Origin: Promerops cafer
Lineage: Eukaryota > Chordata > Aves > Passeriformes > Nectariniidae
Length of the DNA: 64,000 nt
Direction: 5' to 3'
Assembly (NCBI GenBank): GCA_013398275.1
Contig: VZSE01002207.1
Location: 772,889-836,888, forward strand
Part shown: positions 11,301 through 24,245 of the stretch, in pieces
Position numbering within the stretch: the stretch's first letter is position 1
How the letters are laid out: the number at the start of each line of letters is the position of its first letter
Notes under the pieces: model-generated
What the model saw: the letters and a program-made list of their open reading frames with translations, nothing else
Databases searched by the model: none
What the model was told of the DNA's origin: nothing
Program-made: the position numbers and the translations under genes

Positions 11301-12097
11301 TTTCTCTCAGGGAAGGTTCCTTTCTTGGATGAAGCAGTTCAAACCCCTCCACTTCCCTTGTTGAAGGGAGGATGAGAAGCAAGCACAGCCCATTTCAGCA
11401 TTTTGATCTCTCAGATTTTGTTGTCTCACTGTGAGACCAGTCCAGGGGGAGAGGAATGGTGAACCCAGAACAATCACAGCGCATTTACTGTAAGGGATTA
11501 CATTTTTTTTTCCCCCCTTGGAAATTTCACAACTGGCTTTAATTAAGTTCTTCCAAACCCAGCAAACGCACACAAGGCATTAGAGAGGGCGAGGGTACGT
11601 GTGCTCGCGCGTGTTTGCCGGATGGGATTTTTGCAAGTTTTCCTTCCTCTAATGAAAGTTTCCTTGGCTGTCCCCGTTAGAATAGGCTGTAGCCAAGCTT
11701 CTGGTGGGCTGACACCCCGTGGCTTGGCCCTGGGGTCACACACTCGTGCCAGGAGGAGAGAGAGCAGCATTTCTCTGCTAATGACCCAACGGCCTGTGCA
11801 AAATAGGCAAAGAAGTTATAAAACTAGTAAGATGTGTATTTCAAAGTTCTTCCCTGACTTTTTTTTTTTTTTCAATATACTCTTTGCATTACTGATGGCA
11901 TGCGTCTTCCAAACAGCCCCTGGGACCTGCCTCCCTGACAAAAGCCCTAAAAGGTGCTGGTTTTGCTGTCACTCCTGCTTGTAAAATGTGTTGTAGGAAA
12001 CCAGCTCTTCCTCAGCAGGATATTTTCTGGGTAGTTTTCTCTCCACCTCTGCAAATTCGAGTGCTTTTCGTTTGTCTGCACAGGGGTTGCTAATCAG
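11301..12097. other. Unique non-coding stretch
   Basis: Nothing recognised beyond homopolymer runs: T/C-rich at about 11502-11518 and T13 near 11860. Confidence 0.55.
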
Positions 12098-12198
12098 GGA
12101 TGTCATGAGCTCTCAATGAAACAAAGTCTTTGGACGTGGGGACCCAGAAAAATGGACACACTGTACTCCCAAAATGTTCTTAGTAGCACATGTGAATT
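12098..12198 (-). mobile_element. Probable old CR1 LINE fragment (internal region)
   Basis: The reading GGGGACCCAGAAAAATGGAC followed by ACTGTACTCCC resembles, in reverse complement, the CR1 coding-end block that usually reads CCCAGAACTGGACACAGTACTCC. It is diverged, lacks a tail, and is isolated. Confidence 0.45.
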
Positions 12199-14035
12199 TC
12201 TTTGCACTCAAATTAAGCAGGATTAAAGCAGCTAAACTGTTGTTGCTCAGTTCTCTTGGATCATGTGACAAAGCCTGAATCGCTTTTAGTCACTGGTATA
12301 GGCCTAAGTCAGTCCCTTGATCTCCAAATTAATTTTTGAATTGAATGATTGTGTGGGGTTTTTTGTCCTAATTGAGTCTTCAAGTGAAAAATGCTTACCA
12401 AACAGATGGAAAACTGAGGACAAAAGGCTCTATTATGTAATAAAAAAAGGGAGAGTTCACCACAACAGTTTGAAATTAGTACTTGGAGACTCAATTTATT
12501 TTTTTTTTCTCTTCATAAAATCCCAAACAGTAAGCGATATGCAGCATGTTTGGCACAGCTTGGTGGAAAGCCATGAGAAAGGAAGAAGGTGAAAAATTTG
12601 TACCAGCAGCTCTCACAGCAGACACTACAAAGCATCTGAGTAATTTATTGATCCTCTCCTCATTTTTCATTAATTGATATGGCAGAAGCAATATTCCTTT
12701 TTCCCAGGAATAAAAAGGTTTCAAGGGGTAGCAGTGCAAAGCTCAAAGGTGGTTCATGGATATGAAAGCCCCCAAAACTTCCCCTGGGACATGCACTGAA
12801 GTGTTTCAAGTTCTGTGGGACCCTTGAGGCACCTTGGGGTTTTCTTGCTGTCAAACCCAAAACACCGGGCTGGAAGGATGGGGAAATACCTGGAGTTTCT
12901 TCAAGGAGCTCTCTTTCATTCCTAGCTGCAGAGTTAATTAATATCCCTGTCTGCTAATGAGCAGGAGTAAATGGGTTTTATTGACAACTTCTGAGTCAAT
13001 GGGGTTTATTGATAACTACTGAAGTCCAATCAGAAATCCAGGTTAAAATGGGCCGTGCTTTAGCCAGCTGACTGCTTGGCATACAGCTAATAGGTGGAAT
13101 TTCTTTTTGCCCCAAAAATCCCTGTTGTTGCTCCCTGTAGTTTAACACAAAGCTAATCTCTGTAGTTGTGCTTGTGCTAATATTTTTCAATGTTTAGAGC
13201 ACCTGTATTTGATAACTCTTTACTTCCTAATGCCTTGGCAACTGAATGCTTTTAAACCGTTCCAAGTTACAATCACTGCTTAATATAAAAAAGTGAGAAA
13301 CCACCCAAATATTAATTGATTTTTGGCCATGGTTATGGGAAGATCATCAGCTCTGGTGAGGTGCAGAAGCCACCAGCACCAACAAGAAAGCAACAAGATG
13401 CCTCTCTATACCTGGGCATTTCCTTCAAAGTGCTGCTGCCACATTTCGTGGGAGTTTTACAGTTCTGTGGTTGGATGAAGCTTGGACAGGAACCATCACC
13501 TGCGTTGGGCTCTTCCACGGCCCTTCATGTTTTGGTCCATTTATTGTGTGAGTGTGATCCATGGAGCTCCTGTGTTCACCTGGGGCATCATATTGCTCAT
13601 AAATACTGTGCAAAGAGTTTGATTCTGCTTATTGCAAGAGTGCTCAAATTTCCTGGCATGACTTGTTGATGAGTAATGGAAAGTGTCTGGCTAAGTGTGT
13701 TCATATATTTAGAAAGATGATTTTCCCCAGTGAAGCATCTGGGAGATAACTGGGACTAAAAGGTTCACAAAAACCTGTATGGTTTGAAGTCCTTCTGCTG
13801 GCCATCCTGTCAGTGTTAGGGTTTCTCCCTCACTGGGATCTTGTTGTGCTCCTGTTGGAGCAAAGGAATAGTTCTTGCCTATGGAGAGGGAGTAGGAGGG
13901 TCTGGGCTACCACCTCTGAAAGAGAAAAATATGGGAGCAAAGTAACTGCAGATGGAACAAGTAATGGCAATTTCTTTCCTGAGGTGAAAATGTGGCACTG
14001 AGTTCAGAACAAGGAGGACTTTGTTCAGGCAATTA
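12199..14035. other. Unique non-coding stretch
   Basis: No gene. At about 12972-13024 a 30-bp imperfect duplication repeats the theme GGGTTTTATTGA(C/T)AACT. The frame at 13316-13669 (117 codons) has no recognisable domain. Confidence 0.5.
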
Positions 14036-14275
14036 AACTGACAGAGGGCAGGGTTAGATGGGTTACTGGGAAGAAATTCTTCCCTGAGAGGGGGGAGAGG
14101 CCCTGGCACAGGGTGCCCAGAGGAGCTGTGGCTGCCCCATCCCTGGGAATGTTCAGGGCCAGGCTGGACGGGGCTTGGAGCAGCCTGGGATAGTGGAAGG
14201 TGTCCCTGCCCATGGCAGGGGTTGGAATTGAATGAACTTCAAGATTCCTTCCAACCCAAACCACTCTGTGATTAT
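14036..14275 (+). mobile_element. CR1 LINE 3' fragment
   Basis: Sense CR1 3' UTR of about 240 bp: AAGAAATTCTTCCCTGAGAG, GCCCAGAGGAGCTGTGGC, GGATAGTGGAAGGTGTCCC, and CCTTCCAACCCAAACCAC with a TCTGTGATT tail. Confidence 0.93.
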
Positions 14276-16697
14276 TTGATTCCAATTGGTGAAAATGGGA
14301 TATCAGCAGGATGGGAAAGACCTGCTGGATCTAACTCTGCAGAGGGATATTTCTGTGGGCACAGGGCTGTAGTGGTACTTGTGGCTGGTCCACATTGAGC
14401 AGTGTCCATGCACAGGGAAGACCACCAGGATGGGATGATTCCCACAGCAGCTCCCCCCTCCTGGCTGAGCTGGGTACTTGGGAACCCAGTGGGTTTGCAA
14501 TGCCATCCTTAGCAGACACACTCAGCAGAGCCTGACCACTAAACCAGCTCTGCTCCCTCTCTGGGCTGCTCCAAGGTCACCCCAACAGTCTCCAAATCAG
14601 ATCTTGTAAATCAGCTCTCCTTAGTTTTCATTATTTTCCTGAATTAGAAGTTCAGGGAAGGCTTATTCTCATTTTGCCTGAAATAGCAGCACATGAGCTG
14701 GGCAGGAACAGGTCTAACCTTTCAGCAGAGTTCAGGCTCTGCCACGTCAGCGATTGTTCCGTGCCACCGCAGTGTAAAACTCTTTTCCCTTTCACTTCAC
14801 ATCATTTCTTTCTGCAGAACGCTTTCAGTGCAGATAATGCACACGGAGGTACAATGCAGGCAGTTGTCTGAGAAAAGAAACCCGTTTTCTTCTAGTGGGT
14901 GGTAGGTAAGAATTACTAATCCAATCTGCTTGAGTTAACGCAAAACAAGGATTAGGGTAAAGTTCCCGAATATGTTAATCTTCCTTTATAGAGGCAAACT
15001 TTAGCACCACTATCAACCCCGTGGTTTATAGTTCATGGGAACAATGAACCAATTAAACTCGAGCAGAAAAAAACCTTGCACAAGTTTTCTGATTGTTACC
15101 TAATACTTTGAATTCTTTTGATTCTTAATTATTTGCCACTGTGTCATAGACGGGGGAAATAAAACGTTGTTTATTATTCATTAGACTGTTTCTAAACATA
15201 TCCATAATTAACTGCATCTTATTGTAGTTGTTCTTTTCATCTCTCCCTTTATGAAAGTAGGTATTAAATGACACATAAGGGCCTGGATAACTGATATAAT
15301 TGTTGGCAGTGGAAATGGATGGCTTACTGGAATTGTTGTGCCTATTCATAGTCAGCTAGTTGTGAAAAAAACTCAGCTTGTGTGAAGGAAAGAAAAGGGG
15401 ACATTCAGAACCATTTCTCTTAGGTTTTGGGAAAGAAAAATTACCTAATTTCACTTTTTATAAATGAGCACTCAACAGCAAAATGTCCTCTGGGCTTACA
15501 GAAACAAGCCTTAAACACTGCTTTAGACCTGTTGGTATCCAAAATATTCTTACTTACTGCTGCTCTTACAGCAATCCATACAGCTTGGAAAATTTTACTG
15601 TGGATTTTTTACTCTGGATTTTTTTTCTGCCTTTCAAATTTCTGACTGGGGAAGAGAGCAAAAAGAGAATAATTGGACTTTCTGCTTGAGACAGAAATGT
15701 CAAGGATTTACTCTTAAATGCTAAAGGGTATATTCTCCTGTCAATAACTGCGTGTGGATCTTGGGCACATCAATTAGAGAAATGTAGTCCTAAAGCAAAT
15801 GTTACACTGCAGGATTTCAGCAACTTCTGTGCCAGTGGGTCAGAAAGGCAGTTTGATTTTAGAGTAATAATGTAGCTGTTTTACCTAACCAGCTATTGAT
15901 CCTGACAATAAGTAGACAGCAGTTTTTGCAGTATCACTATGTACTTGTACTTGTTAGAGACTGAATCCCACTGCAATCCAATGGAAAAGCTGTTTCTGGG
16001 AGATTCTGATGTCACCACCACTTCTGGAAACCCCAGTAATTATTGAGGATTTAATTGGACCTGAAAGAGAAGTGAAGTAACCCTCTACTAAATACATTTT
16101 TGTGTACAACCAGAATTCCAGCTCTATGTGCTTTATAAAAAAAGGACTGAGGATGAGACATGTTGGATACTGCAATCCAAGCTCCAGTTCAGTTTATTAA
16201 GTCACATTTATGATGTTCTCAGTTAAGAGAATTGCAGTTTGGGGAATACAACAGGTCACAGCAGGTCAGAGTACAGGCCTCTGTAGCAGAGCACTTGTCA
16301 AAGGCTCATTTTATTTAGTAAAAATTAGTCAGCTTTTACATCCCCTTGGTGAAAAGTGGGCCCTTGTGCAAGGCACTGAGCTGACCCCTTCATGCTGGAG
16401 TTAAACTTCTCAGCAGGAAGCAAGGTCTCCTCAGTGGCAGTGACCCAGTGTCTTGTTTTAGTCCTTTTGTTCAACTCCCCTGATTTCTGCTTTTCACCTG
16501 AGAGGAGCAGCCAACTCAGCCCTCGTCCTCCTCGGGACTGGCTGCTCCATGCCTTGACCCTCCAATTCATCTCTGCTCCCTCTATCCAGCAAAACCCTTT
16601 GGGAAGGTTCAGGTGAGTTTGGGGGACTTTTTTAAGACTGACTTCAGCGTGCCACCAGAAAGTGCAGTGCTCAGTGCACCATCACCTCCCAGCACAG
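14276..16697. other. Unique non-coding stretch, partly AT-rich
   Basis: No gene or repeat recognised. The block 14890-15340 is AT-rich, free of simple repeats and of mixed motif content, so it is a possible conserved non-coding element. That cannot be decided without an alignment. Confidence 0.45.
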
Positions 16698-16935
16698 ATA
16701 ATCAGAGAATCCTCCAGTTTGGAAAAGAAATTTGAGATCATCGAGTCCAACTGATGCCAAAGCCACCACTAACCTGTGTCCCCAAGTGCCACATCCACAT
16801 GGCTTTTAAATCCCTCCCTCCTGTGCCAGTGTTTGACAACATTTTAGAGGAAGAATTTTTTCCTAATATCCAATCTAAGCCTGCCCTGGCACAACTTGAG
16901 GCCGTTTACTCTCGTCCTATCACCTGTTACTTGCA
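16698..16935 (-). mobile_element. CR1 LINE 3' fragment (different, older subfamily)
   Basis: Reverse-complement CR1 of the ATCGAGTCCAACTGATGCCA type, followed by CCCCAAGTGCCACATCCACA, TTTTTTCCTAATATCCAATC, and TTGAGGCCGTTTACTCTCGT with CCTATCACCTGTTACTT. Its 3' UTR clearly differs from the CCATGGCAGGG copies. Length is about 238 bp. Confidence 0.9.
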
Positions 16936-19900
16936 GGACCCACACTCATAACAAAGGAGTCCCAACATGGATTTAGTGAGAAACAAAGCACACCAAAATC
17001 TTAAACACAGCCAGGACATCTCTCCCAGTTTGGAGTGCTGTTTTCTGGGAGCTGAGGGAAGCACTTGGCTGCGGGGTGACAGGTTAAGTGTGGTCTGTCT
17101 GCGGGCCAGACACTCCGAGGTGTAAACTGGGAGCGCTCCCAAGATGCTGAGTTACATCTTCTGGAGAGCTGCCCTGCTCCGTCAGGCTCCGCCGTGCCGG
17201 GGCCCCATCCTGGGAGCTCTGGAGCCAGTGGGAACAGATGGCACTCAGCACTTGGCAGCATTAGACCCCAAATCCCAGGTCCTGGGTCTTTTTTTTTTTT
17301 TTGTCTAACCACCAAAAAATCTCTTTCAGTTCACGAGTGGCAAAGCAGCAGCAAAACTGAGGTGGAGCGAGACACACCGGGCAAACCTGAATAAATCTGC
17401 AAAAGTAGCGAGTACTTTTTGCAAGCCCTCCAGTGCACAGCAGAAATAGTCCAAGTTTGAGGCTGGGAGACTTTTCAAGCCCGTTTCCCTGCTGTGGCAC
17501 ATAACGAACAGACAAAAACCCCTTTCTGTAGCCTCCGCTGGCTGCGACATTTGTTGGTGTCTGTGGATCTTATTCAGAGCGCTTTGTGCAACACTCGTAG
17601 TAATGTAACTGTATTGTGGCAGGAGACTGGAGAGGGCAGCGGATCACTCGCTCGAAAACATGACCTTTTAATTTAAACAAAAGACTTGAAAAAATGAAAG
17701 TGGGTCTTAAATGCAGTTTAATCAGTCAGGCGAAAGATGTCTAATGAAGCTGCCAGACAGATTTGTAGCCAGACTGTCACTTTACCCATCATGTTTACAG
17801 CCTCCAGTGGTGAGATTAGGACTGGGTGAAGGCACAGTCTATCCAAATTTCCCCAGTCTGCTCCTCTACCCTGTCTGTTGAGTTTTGACAATTTGACAAA
17901 TTATTTTGTTGTGTTATCTCTAGACCTGGAGGAGATGAGCGTGTCGCTCCCACCTTTGAGTGTGCTGAGCATTGCCTGATGGAGCGATGAGAGACCCAAA
18001 GAGATGCTGCAATGCTACAAAATCAAGGTAAACCCTCTTAGACTTTCTGCTTTCTGACATTTTCCTCCTAGGTGATCTGTGCTAAACCACTTGTCTCTTG
18101 AATAAGGACAGCTGAAAAGTTTCGGAGCAATTTTTAAACATCTTGATTCCCTCTGCTGTGAACCAAGTAGTTTTTTTACCAGGATCTCTACTTCTTACTT
18201 AAAGCCACTGGGACACTGCAGTGATGAATAGGGCAGCTGTGGAAACCTTTCAGCAGTTGTGGCTGCATCAGAAGATGCATACACCAAGAAGGGACTTGAT
18301 TTAATGAGAACCAAGTTAGGAACCTCCCCCAGAGTTAAATTCCCAGCTCTGTGACCATCGTGGCGGCGGCGATTGCGCGTTTCTCGCCAACACCAAATTG
18401 GTTCTGTCTTAGTGTTTCTGGATGCAGGATTGTTATTTATTTTGCAGGGAACATTGGCTCCTTAAGAAGTTTTCCATGGCTGCCCGTTGTAGAAGCCAAC
18501 CTCTGTGTTTATCCACGGGCTAAGCAGGGCTCAGACACTGCGTGTCTGAGCTCCCCCACACAGCCATGGCGGTGAACCCAGGCTGGAAGGGGAGGAATTG
18601 CCTCTCCGGAAGATAAGAGGGGATCCATTTTCCATGCTAGCTCTTTCCTGGGGGGCTTTGCCAAGAAGAGAAAAAAACACTTGCAGTTTTCTCTCTTTTC
18701 ACCCTTTTTAAAAAAAAAAAGAACATCAAAGTTATCACTCCTGCTTTCTCACCATAATCCCACAAATCCTAATGTATGTCTCCCAGTCCTTTCATGCTAA
18801 AAGCACAAGTGTGTGTGTGTTTTGCAGCATTTAGGAGGGTCCTGGCTGTTTCCCCATTTGCATACACACTGTGTCACTAAAAGAGCCAAATCAGGAAAAG
18901 CAGTTCAAACTCACACATTTTTCTCAGGTACTTGAAAGCCAATTTTTATTTTAAAATCACTTACGTGACATGATGTCTAATTCTGCTTCAGTGGAACAAG
19001 ACAAGTGGACAAAAATAACTTTTCTTGTGAGTTGCTTTTTAATCCTTCTCCCTCTCCCTAAACATTTTTCTTCCCTAAGTTTCATGCTTAGCAAAAAAAC
19101 CCTCTGTAATTGTCTTGTCATGATTGTGGCTTTTCCCATTCACTGCCACTTTACAGGGAAGCCCCGGGAAAAGAATTCTTAAAAATGAAATTTCATGCTT
19201 GCATGTGTTTCTGTGATCTGCACTGTGTATGATCTCCGAGTGGAAAAACTTCTCTAAAAATAACTGGATTACCCTTGCTCCGACGCCATCTGATGCCTCC
19301 TGAGCAGATCCCGCCGCTCGCCTGTGATCTCTCGCCCACCGCAATCGGGGTGACAGGCATTGAGGAGAGGGCCTGGCGGTGACACCCCCGCCCTCACCCC
19401 CCTGGGGACACGGGCTGGGGGAGTGGGGCAGCCCCTCTCAGCAGAGCACAAAGCCCTGACCTGTGGCAAACAGGGAAATAGCGTCGTTACCTGGTTATTC
19501 GGGAAGGCCTGCAGCATTTCGCCTCTAAGATTGTTTTCAGACTTATTTTCCTTGCAGGCCTCCTCCACACAGGGTTTTTTTGAGGGGGTCGGTTTGCACA
19601 ATGCAGCTTGGGGTGTGTGTGTCCAGTGGTGTGTGCAGGGCATCATCCCAACCCTCCCCATCCATCAGGAAGGCTCCCACGGAGCCTGAGGGCTGGGACC
19701 TGCCCCCTTTGCTTGTAAAACCCTCTTTTCTCTGCAGCGTCCAGCCCTGGTCTGGGGCCTGCAGGTGGTATTGCAGCCCAAGAAATAAATACTGATAGAG
19801 TCCAGAGATCCAAATATTCATCTTTCAAGACGTTTTTCTTCTTGTCTTACAACCCTTCTTCCTCCACGAACACGCTCTTTGGCTTCATTAGGATGAGAAC

Positions 19901-20214
19901 TGCAGATGCAGCCAGAGCCCTGGCAATCAGCTTCCTCTTTCCCTGCTGCCCAGCGATTTCATGGCAGGTTTTCCTGCCTGGAAGTAGAAATGACTTTGTA
20001 AGTCCTTGCTCCTGCGATGCCACCCAGCAATGGCACCTGCCAGCTGGGCCAGTGGTGCCCACAGGACAAAAAGAGTGTGTCCCTCTCTGGCACGGCTGTA
20101 TCCAGCCCTGACCCACATAAGTAACAGTCCCTCAAGGGCTACCTTGAAAAGGGATTAGGTAGGAGTGGGTAGGAAAAACCACGGAGCAGATGAGAGCAAT
20201 AACACATTAGCAGG
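16936..20214. other. Unique non-coding stretch with possible conserved element
   Basis: No gene recognised. The part at about 17540-17860 lacks repeats, has balanced composition and looks constrained by eye, so it is a weak conserved-element candidate. The part at 19270-19430 is GC- and CpG-richer. T14 lies near 17289 and A11 near 18711. The longest frame (19269-19661, minus, 130 codons) is a GC-driven chance ORF. Confidence 0.45.
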
Positions 20215-20430
20215 AGCGGGAAGGCTGGTCCGGTGACTGAACACCAGACTTGGACTCAGGAGATCAAGGTTTAATCCTCCATTCTTCCACAGATGTTGGC
20301 AAGTCATTTAATCTCTCTGTGCCTCAGTTCCCCATCTGGAAAAGGAAGATAATGGTAGTTCTTTTGTCTGCACTGTCTGTTTAGATTTCTAAGTTTTCCA
20401 AGGCCAGGGATGCTTCTTCAGGAGCGTATA
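20215..20430 (+). mobile_element. Ancient CORE-SINE, MIR-like (MIR1_Amn type)
   Basis: The order of blocks matches an amniote MIR: a tRNA-derived head with a degenerate B box (AAGGTTTAATCCTCC), the core region TTGGCAAGTCATTTAATCTC then TCTGTGCCTCAGTTCCCC-ATCTG, GATAATGGTAG, and a 3' part TGTTTAGATTTCTAAGTTTT with CCAGGGATG, typical of the amniote variant. Such copies are over 200 million years old, so legibility here suggests either chance survival or selection on the site. Confidence 0.82.
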
Positions 20431-20922
20431 GATGGCACCTACCTCTGCAGAGGGAATCACACTGCAGCCTTCCATGCTAGAAATGATAATTAATAACAGA
20501 ACTATCAGTCCTTTAATCATCAGGGAACTCACGCTGGTTTGCAACAAAATTTGCAATTAGTGCATGATCAGACCTTCAATTGAAGTTGAATAAACACTTC
20601 ATATAACATAATGGGCATTTCCAGAAAATGTTTTGTGGGGTCTTGGGACTCTCTGTTTGCATTTTCAGATGACCACAACTGTCATCCCCATCCTGTAATA
20701 CCTGAGAGCCATTTTCAAGCTGGCTGTTAGGCAGAAGTTGTAGTGAGGGGATTTTAACTGACAAGAAATATCAACAACAGCTTTGCCTGTGGTCCTTCCC
20801 AACCCACCATGGATTCAGAAGAAATCAGACCAAGTCCCACTGTGGGGATCTACAATCCCCCTGCTTTGGAACCCTCTGTTTCTCCACCACCTGAAAAGTT
20901 TGGGCTGAATTTATAGAACCAC
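20431..20922. other. Unique non-coding stretch
   Basis: Nothing recognised. Confidence 0.55.
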
Positions 20923-21016
20923 GGAGTCATAGAATATCCTGAGCTGGAAGGGACCCACAAAGATCATCAAGTCCAGCTCCTGGCCCTGCACAGGACACCC
21001 AAAGAATCACACAACG
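20923..21016 (-). mobile_element. CR1 LINE 3' fragment (CR1-X-like)
   Basis: Reverse-complement CR1 end: GAGTCATAGAATATCCTGAG, CTGGAAGGGACCCACAAAGA, CTCCTGGCCCTGCACAGGAC, ending in AAGAATCACAC. It is the best-preserved member of this subfamily in the window. Confidence 0.9.
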
Positions 21017-21429
21017 CAACCTAGAACATTGAATTTAATGTTCTCAGGGTTATGTATATGTTATATTATCAAGGGTGATGTTGTTATTACTCTGAGGATC
21101 GCACCACAGCTAAAATCACCTAGTTAACTTTTCAGGAGAAAAAGCCCAAAGTAACTATTTCTAGAACTTTTCCTTTGCTGATGTGACATGAAAGAAAAAT
21201 ATTTTGAAGTCTGTTCACTCTGCTTTCCAGTGGGAGAGAATTGGTATCTGTCCTGATTATACTTAGCATCTACCAGAGTCTTCACTGAGGTTAAAAGGAA
21301 ATTCAGCAGGTAGGATTATCTCCAACAAGTGTTACATCCTGCCAAATTATGTTTGGATTTTGTTTGACTTATTTACTTGTTCACAACACCCAGGGAAGCA
21401 AAGACTTTTTTCCTGTAAAGAATTTGTCT

Positions 21430-21471
21430 GTGTTTGAAAACACGGGAACTGTGCTTGAAAACACAGGAACT
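21430..21471 (+). repeat. Two-copy 21-bp tandem duplication
   Basis: Two adjacent 21-bp units differ at two positions, and a partial third unit (GTGCTT) follows. Confidence 0.85.
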
Positions 21472-23100
21472 GTGCTTCTCAGGTCAATCAGACTCAGGTG
21501 GACTTTGGGCTTTGACATAACATTGATTTACTGACTACCTCCCTCTTCTGCTGGGTGTGCCATGGCTACTGTGAGCAGTGCTGAGCCATTAGAGGGCTGC
21601 AGGAATGCCTTCTGCTGGCAGGTTTGGCTTAGGACAGTTCACTTGAAGTTTTTGGGATTAACTAGTTTATGGTTCTGTCCTGGCTCCAGCCTGGTCTCCA
21701 GAACTGTGGGATGTCCTGAAATTCCCTCTGCATGTCCTCTCTCTCCATCTCCTCTGACTCAGCCCAAGAACCTCAGTGAAAACAGAGGCCTGATGGTGAT
21801 GCCCTCACTGATGGTTCCACAGATTCCAAGTTCCCTTGACTTTAGCCCTGTGATCTTTCATCCATCTCCTATTTTTCCTGTGCTTGTCCCTCGTGCACAT
21901 CCTTGCTTTCCAATGCTTCCCATCTTGCTGTTCAGTACTGTATCCCAGTTTTACTAATGAGACATCAGGCTCTAAGTGAGCTCTGGGCCTCTCAGTTCTT
22001 TTCTTCTTGTCTCTGTCCCTGATGGAGATCTTCTGTGCTTGTTTTATGTATCAAAGGTGGATGGTTCTCTCATATATTTGTTTTTAAGGGATGATCGGAC
22101 TGGAGAACTGATGCCCAGCATGTGGCCCAGCTGCACCTTATACTTCCAAATCCTCTTTCATTGAACAGGTAAGGAGCTCTGAGACTCCTGGAGTCACAGC
22201 AAATTCCTAATGAAGAGGGAAGAGTGGGGTAAGTGGAGACATTCCCTTTGCAGTGGGTTATGTGTCCCCACAATGGAGGAAATGCCCTGGAGTGAATATT
22301 CTGTGTGTGCATGGTAAGCCTTAACTAGCCCTGGTTATGTGCATGTTGAAAAAGATGACAAGAAAATTACAGATATTTTTCTCTTGATTTTTAAATTCCA
22401 AGTGTCACTTTTGAAAAATTTTTGCCTGTGACTAATTGCACTAAAATGTGGGTGGAAGAGGGTCTGGGTTTACCAGTTGGTTGAAAATTAAGAACTGAAA
22501 AAAATGGTCTTTTTCTCTATTTCTGCTGAAAGTTGTCTCTCATTTATTTGAGCAAAACCTCCGTCATGCCCCTTGTCCAAAGTAGTCTGTGTTCTTGGCA
22601 TCCTCCTTGTCCCATGGGGTACTATTTTTGGCATCTTCCAGCTTCCTTGTGGTACTATATTCTTGTCTCTGAGTCAAAAGAACTGGGGGGATTGTGGGGG
22701 TGCAAGGTGAAAATAAATCCTGGAAAAATTTATGCTTTTCCTGCTGTAAATTTTCCATGAAGGAGGGAAATTTCTAAACAGCTGCAATTTACAGTGCTTT
22801 GCTGCACAAGGGGTTTTAAAACATCAGATCTATTAGTTCTAGTCAATATAGGCCAAGTTATTCTGAGAGATGAAAATTCTACCTAGATCTTAAATCTTTC
22901 CCAGCAGTGACAGATGCCAAAGCCTTTCTGGAAAAAAAAAAATAATACAATTGTTTTGTTAAAGCTCACTTTATAAATACCTTTTGCTGGAATGATGATG
23001 CTTTGTTTGAAACACACTGCAGAAAACTGACAGTGGGGATGGAAAACGCTGACCTAGTTTTATCCAGAACAAAAGCAGGATTTATTTTTTTGTACAATTT

Positions 23101-23142
23101 TTCTTCTTTTTTTTTTTTTTTTCTTTTTCTTTTTCTTTCCTT
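23101..23142 (+). repeat. T-rich pyrimidine tract
   Basis: A T16 run followed by TTTTTC units; low complexity. Confidence 0.9.
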
Positions 23143-23869
23143 GTAAGAAAAGGGAGTTCAATAAATGCTAGGGCTTAGGGAAGAAGCTGGTAGTGGGAAG
23201 AAAAGCCAAGCACCTTCATGGTCAAATGTCCACAAGAAACCTTTATAATCTATATAGAGCTCTTGGGCAGGTCAGTGCTGCCCTCTCTGAGGTGTTGGGG
23301 TCCTGGTGCTTTTGATTGTTGTAACACCCTCAGTCTTCAGCCCTACAAAACACCTTCAGCTTCTGCTCTGAGCTGGATTTTTAGAAAAGTAAGATTTAAA
23401 TGTGAGTTTAGGCACCCCCTTTAAACGAGGTGGATGTGTGGGATCTGATTTGGCAGGGATGGATGAGGACTCTGGATGCCAAGCCAGGGAATTTTTCTTT
23501 GGTTCTGCTGGAGGCCAGGTGAGCTCCTTGTGATTCCTGACTTTAAAAAATTGTCATCTTCCTGCCTTTGGGTGATGGACTCCAGCAAGTGGCTCAGTTG
23601 GTGCTGGAAATGCTGTTACAAGTTCCTGGTAAGGAAAGGCAAAATAATGGGAAAAAAGTCCAGCAGAGCTGTGACCCTTTAAAGTGCAACTTCTGAATCT
23701 GCTGAGGGAAACACAGTCCTTGTTCTTCTCCTTTTTGTGTCAGGCACCTGCTCAAGTCACACTTTGTGGAATTAAGGGGACAGGATCCAAGGTCAGGCCC
23801 TGCACTGGCGGTGTTGATGGAAGGTACCAGGGGTCTAAATTCTGAGGGGAATTGATTCAGCTCTGATGG

Positions 23870-23998
23870 TGCTGGAGGCCAGGTTGGATGGGCTTGGAGT
23901 AACCTGGGATAGTGGAAGGTGTCCCTGCCCAAGGCAGGCGGTGGAATGGGATGGACTCTGAGCTCCCTTCCAACCCAGACTGTTCTGGGATTCTATGG
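23870..23998 (+). mobile_element. CR1 LINE 3' fragment
   Basis: Sense CR1 end: GGCCAGGTTGGATGGGCTTG, GGATAGTGGAAGGTGTCCC, then CCTTCCAACCCAGACTGTTC and a GGGATTCTATGG tail. Confidence 0.9.
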
Positions 23999-24245
23999 TG
24001 TCAAGGCAAGAGTGGCTGGAGAGGATAATTGAGCAGAAATCATTCTTCAGAAAAAAAAGTTCAGAAGCTCAACCAAAGCTTTGCCCAAGACATAATTAAA
24101 ATTAACATATGGAATGAAGGAGCACTACAACATTACTTAGTCTTTTCTCTTCGTTAGTGCTTCACGACTATTTGGGCTCCACCAGGTTTGCATTCCTTAT
24201 TGCAGTTTCTTGGTGCTCACACCAGGAGCATCTTACTAGTTTTAC

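Larger units (their letters stand above)
21017..23869. other. Unique non-coding stretch
   Basis: No gene. It holds a 21-bp tandem duplication (21430-21471, unit GTG(T/C)TTGAAAACAC(G/A)GGAACT) and a T-rich pyrimidine run at 23101-23142. The frame at 21562-21957 (131 codons) has no recognisable domain. Confidence 0.5.

Noticed and set aside
20265..20280. tRNA gene suggested by the B-box-like word
   Set aside because: No cloverleaf can be drawn and no terminator follows. The word belongs to the tRNA-derived head of the CORE-SINE.
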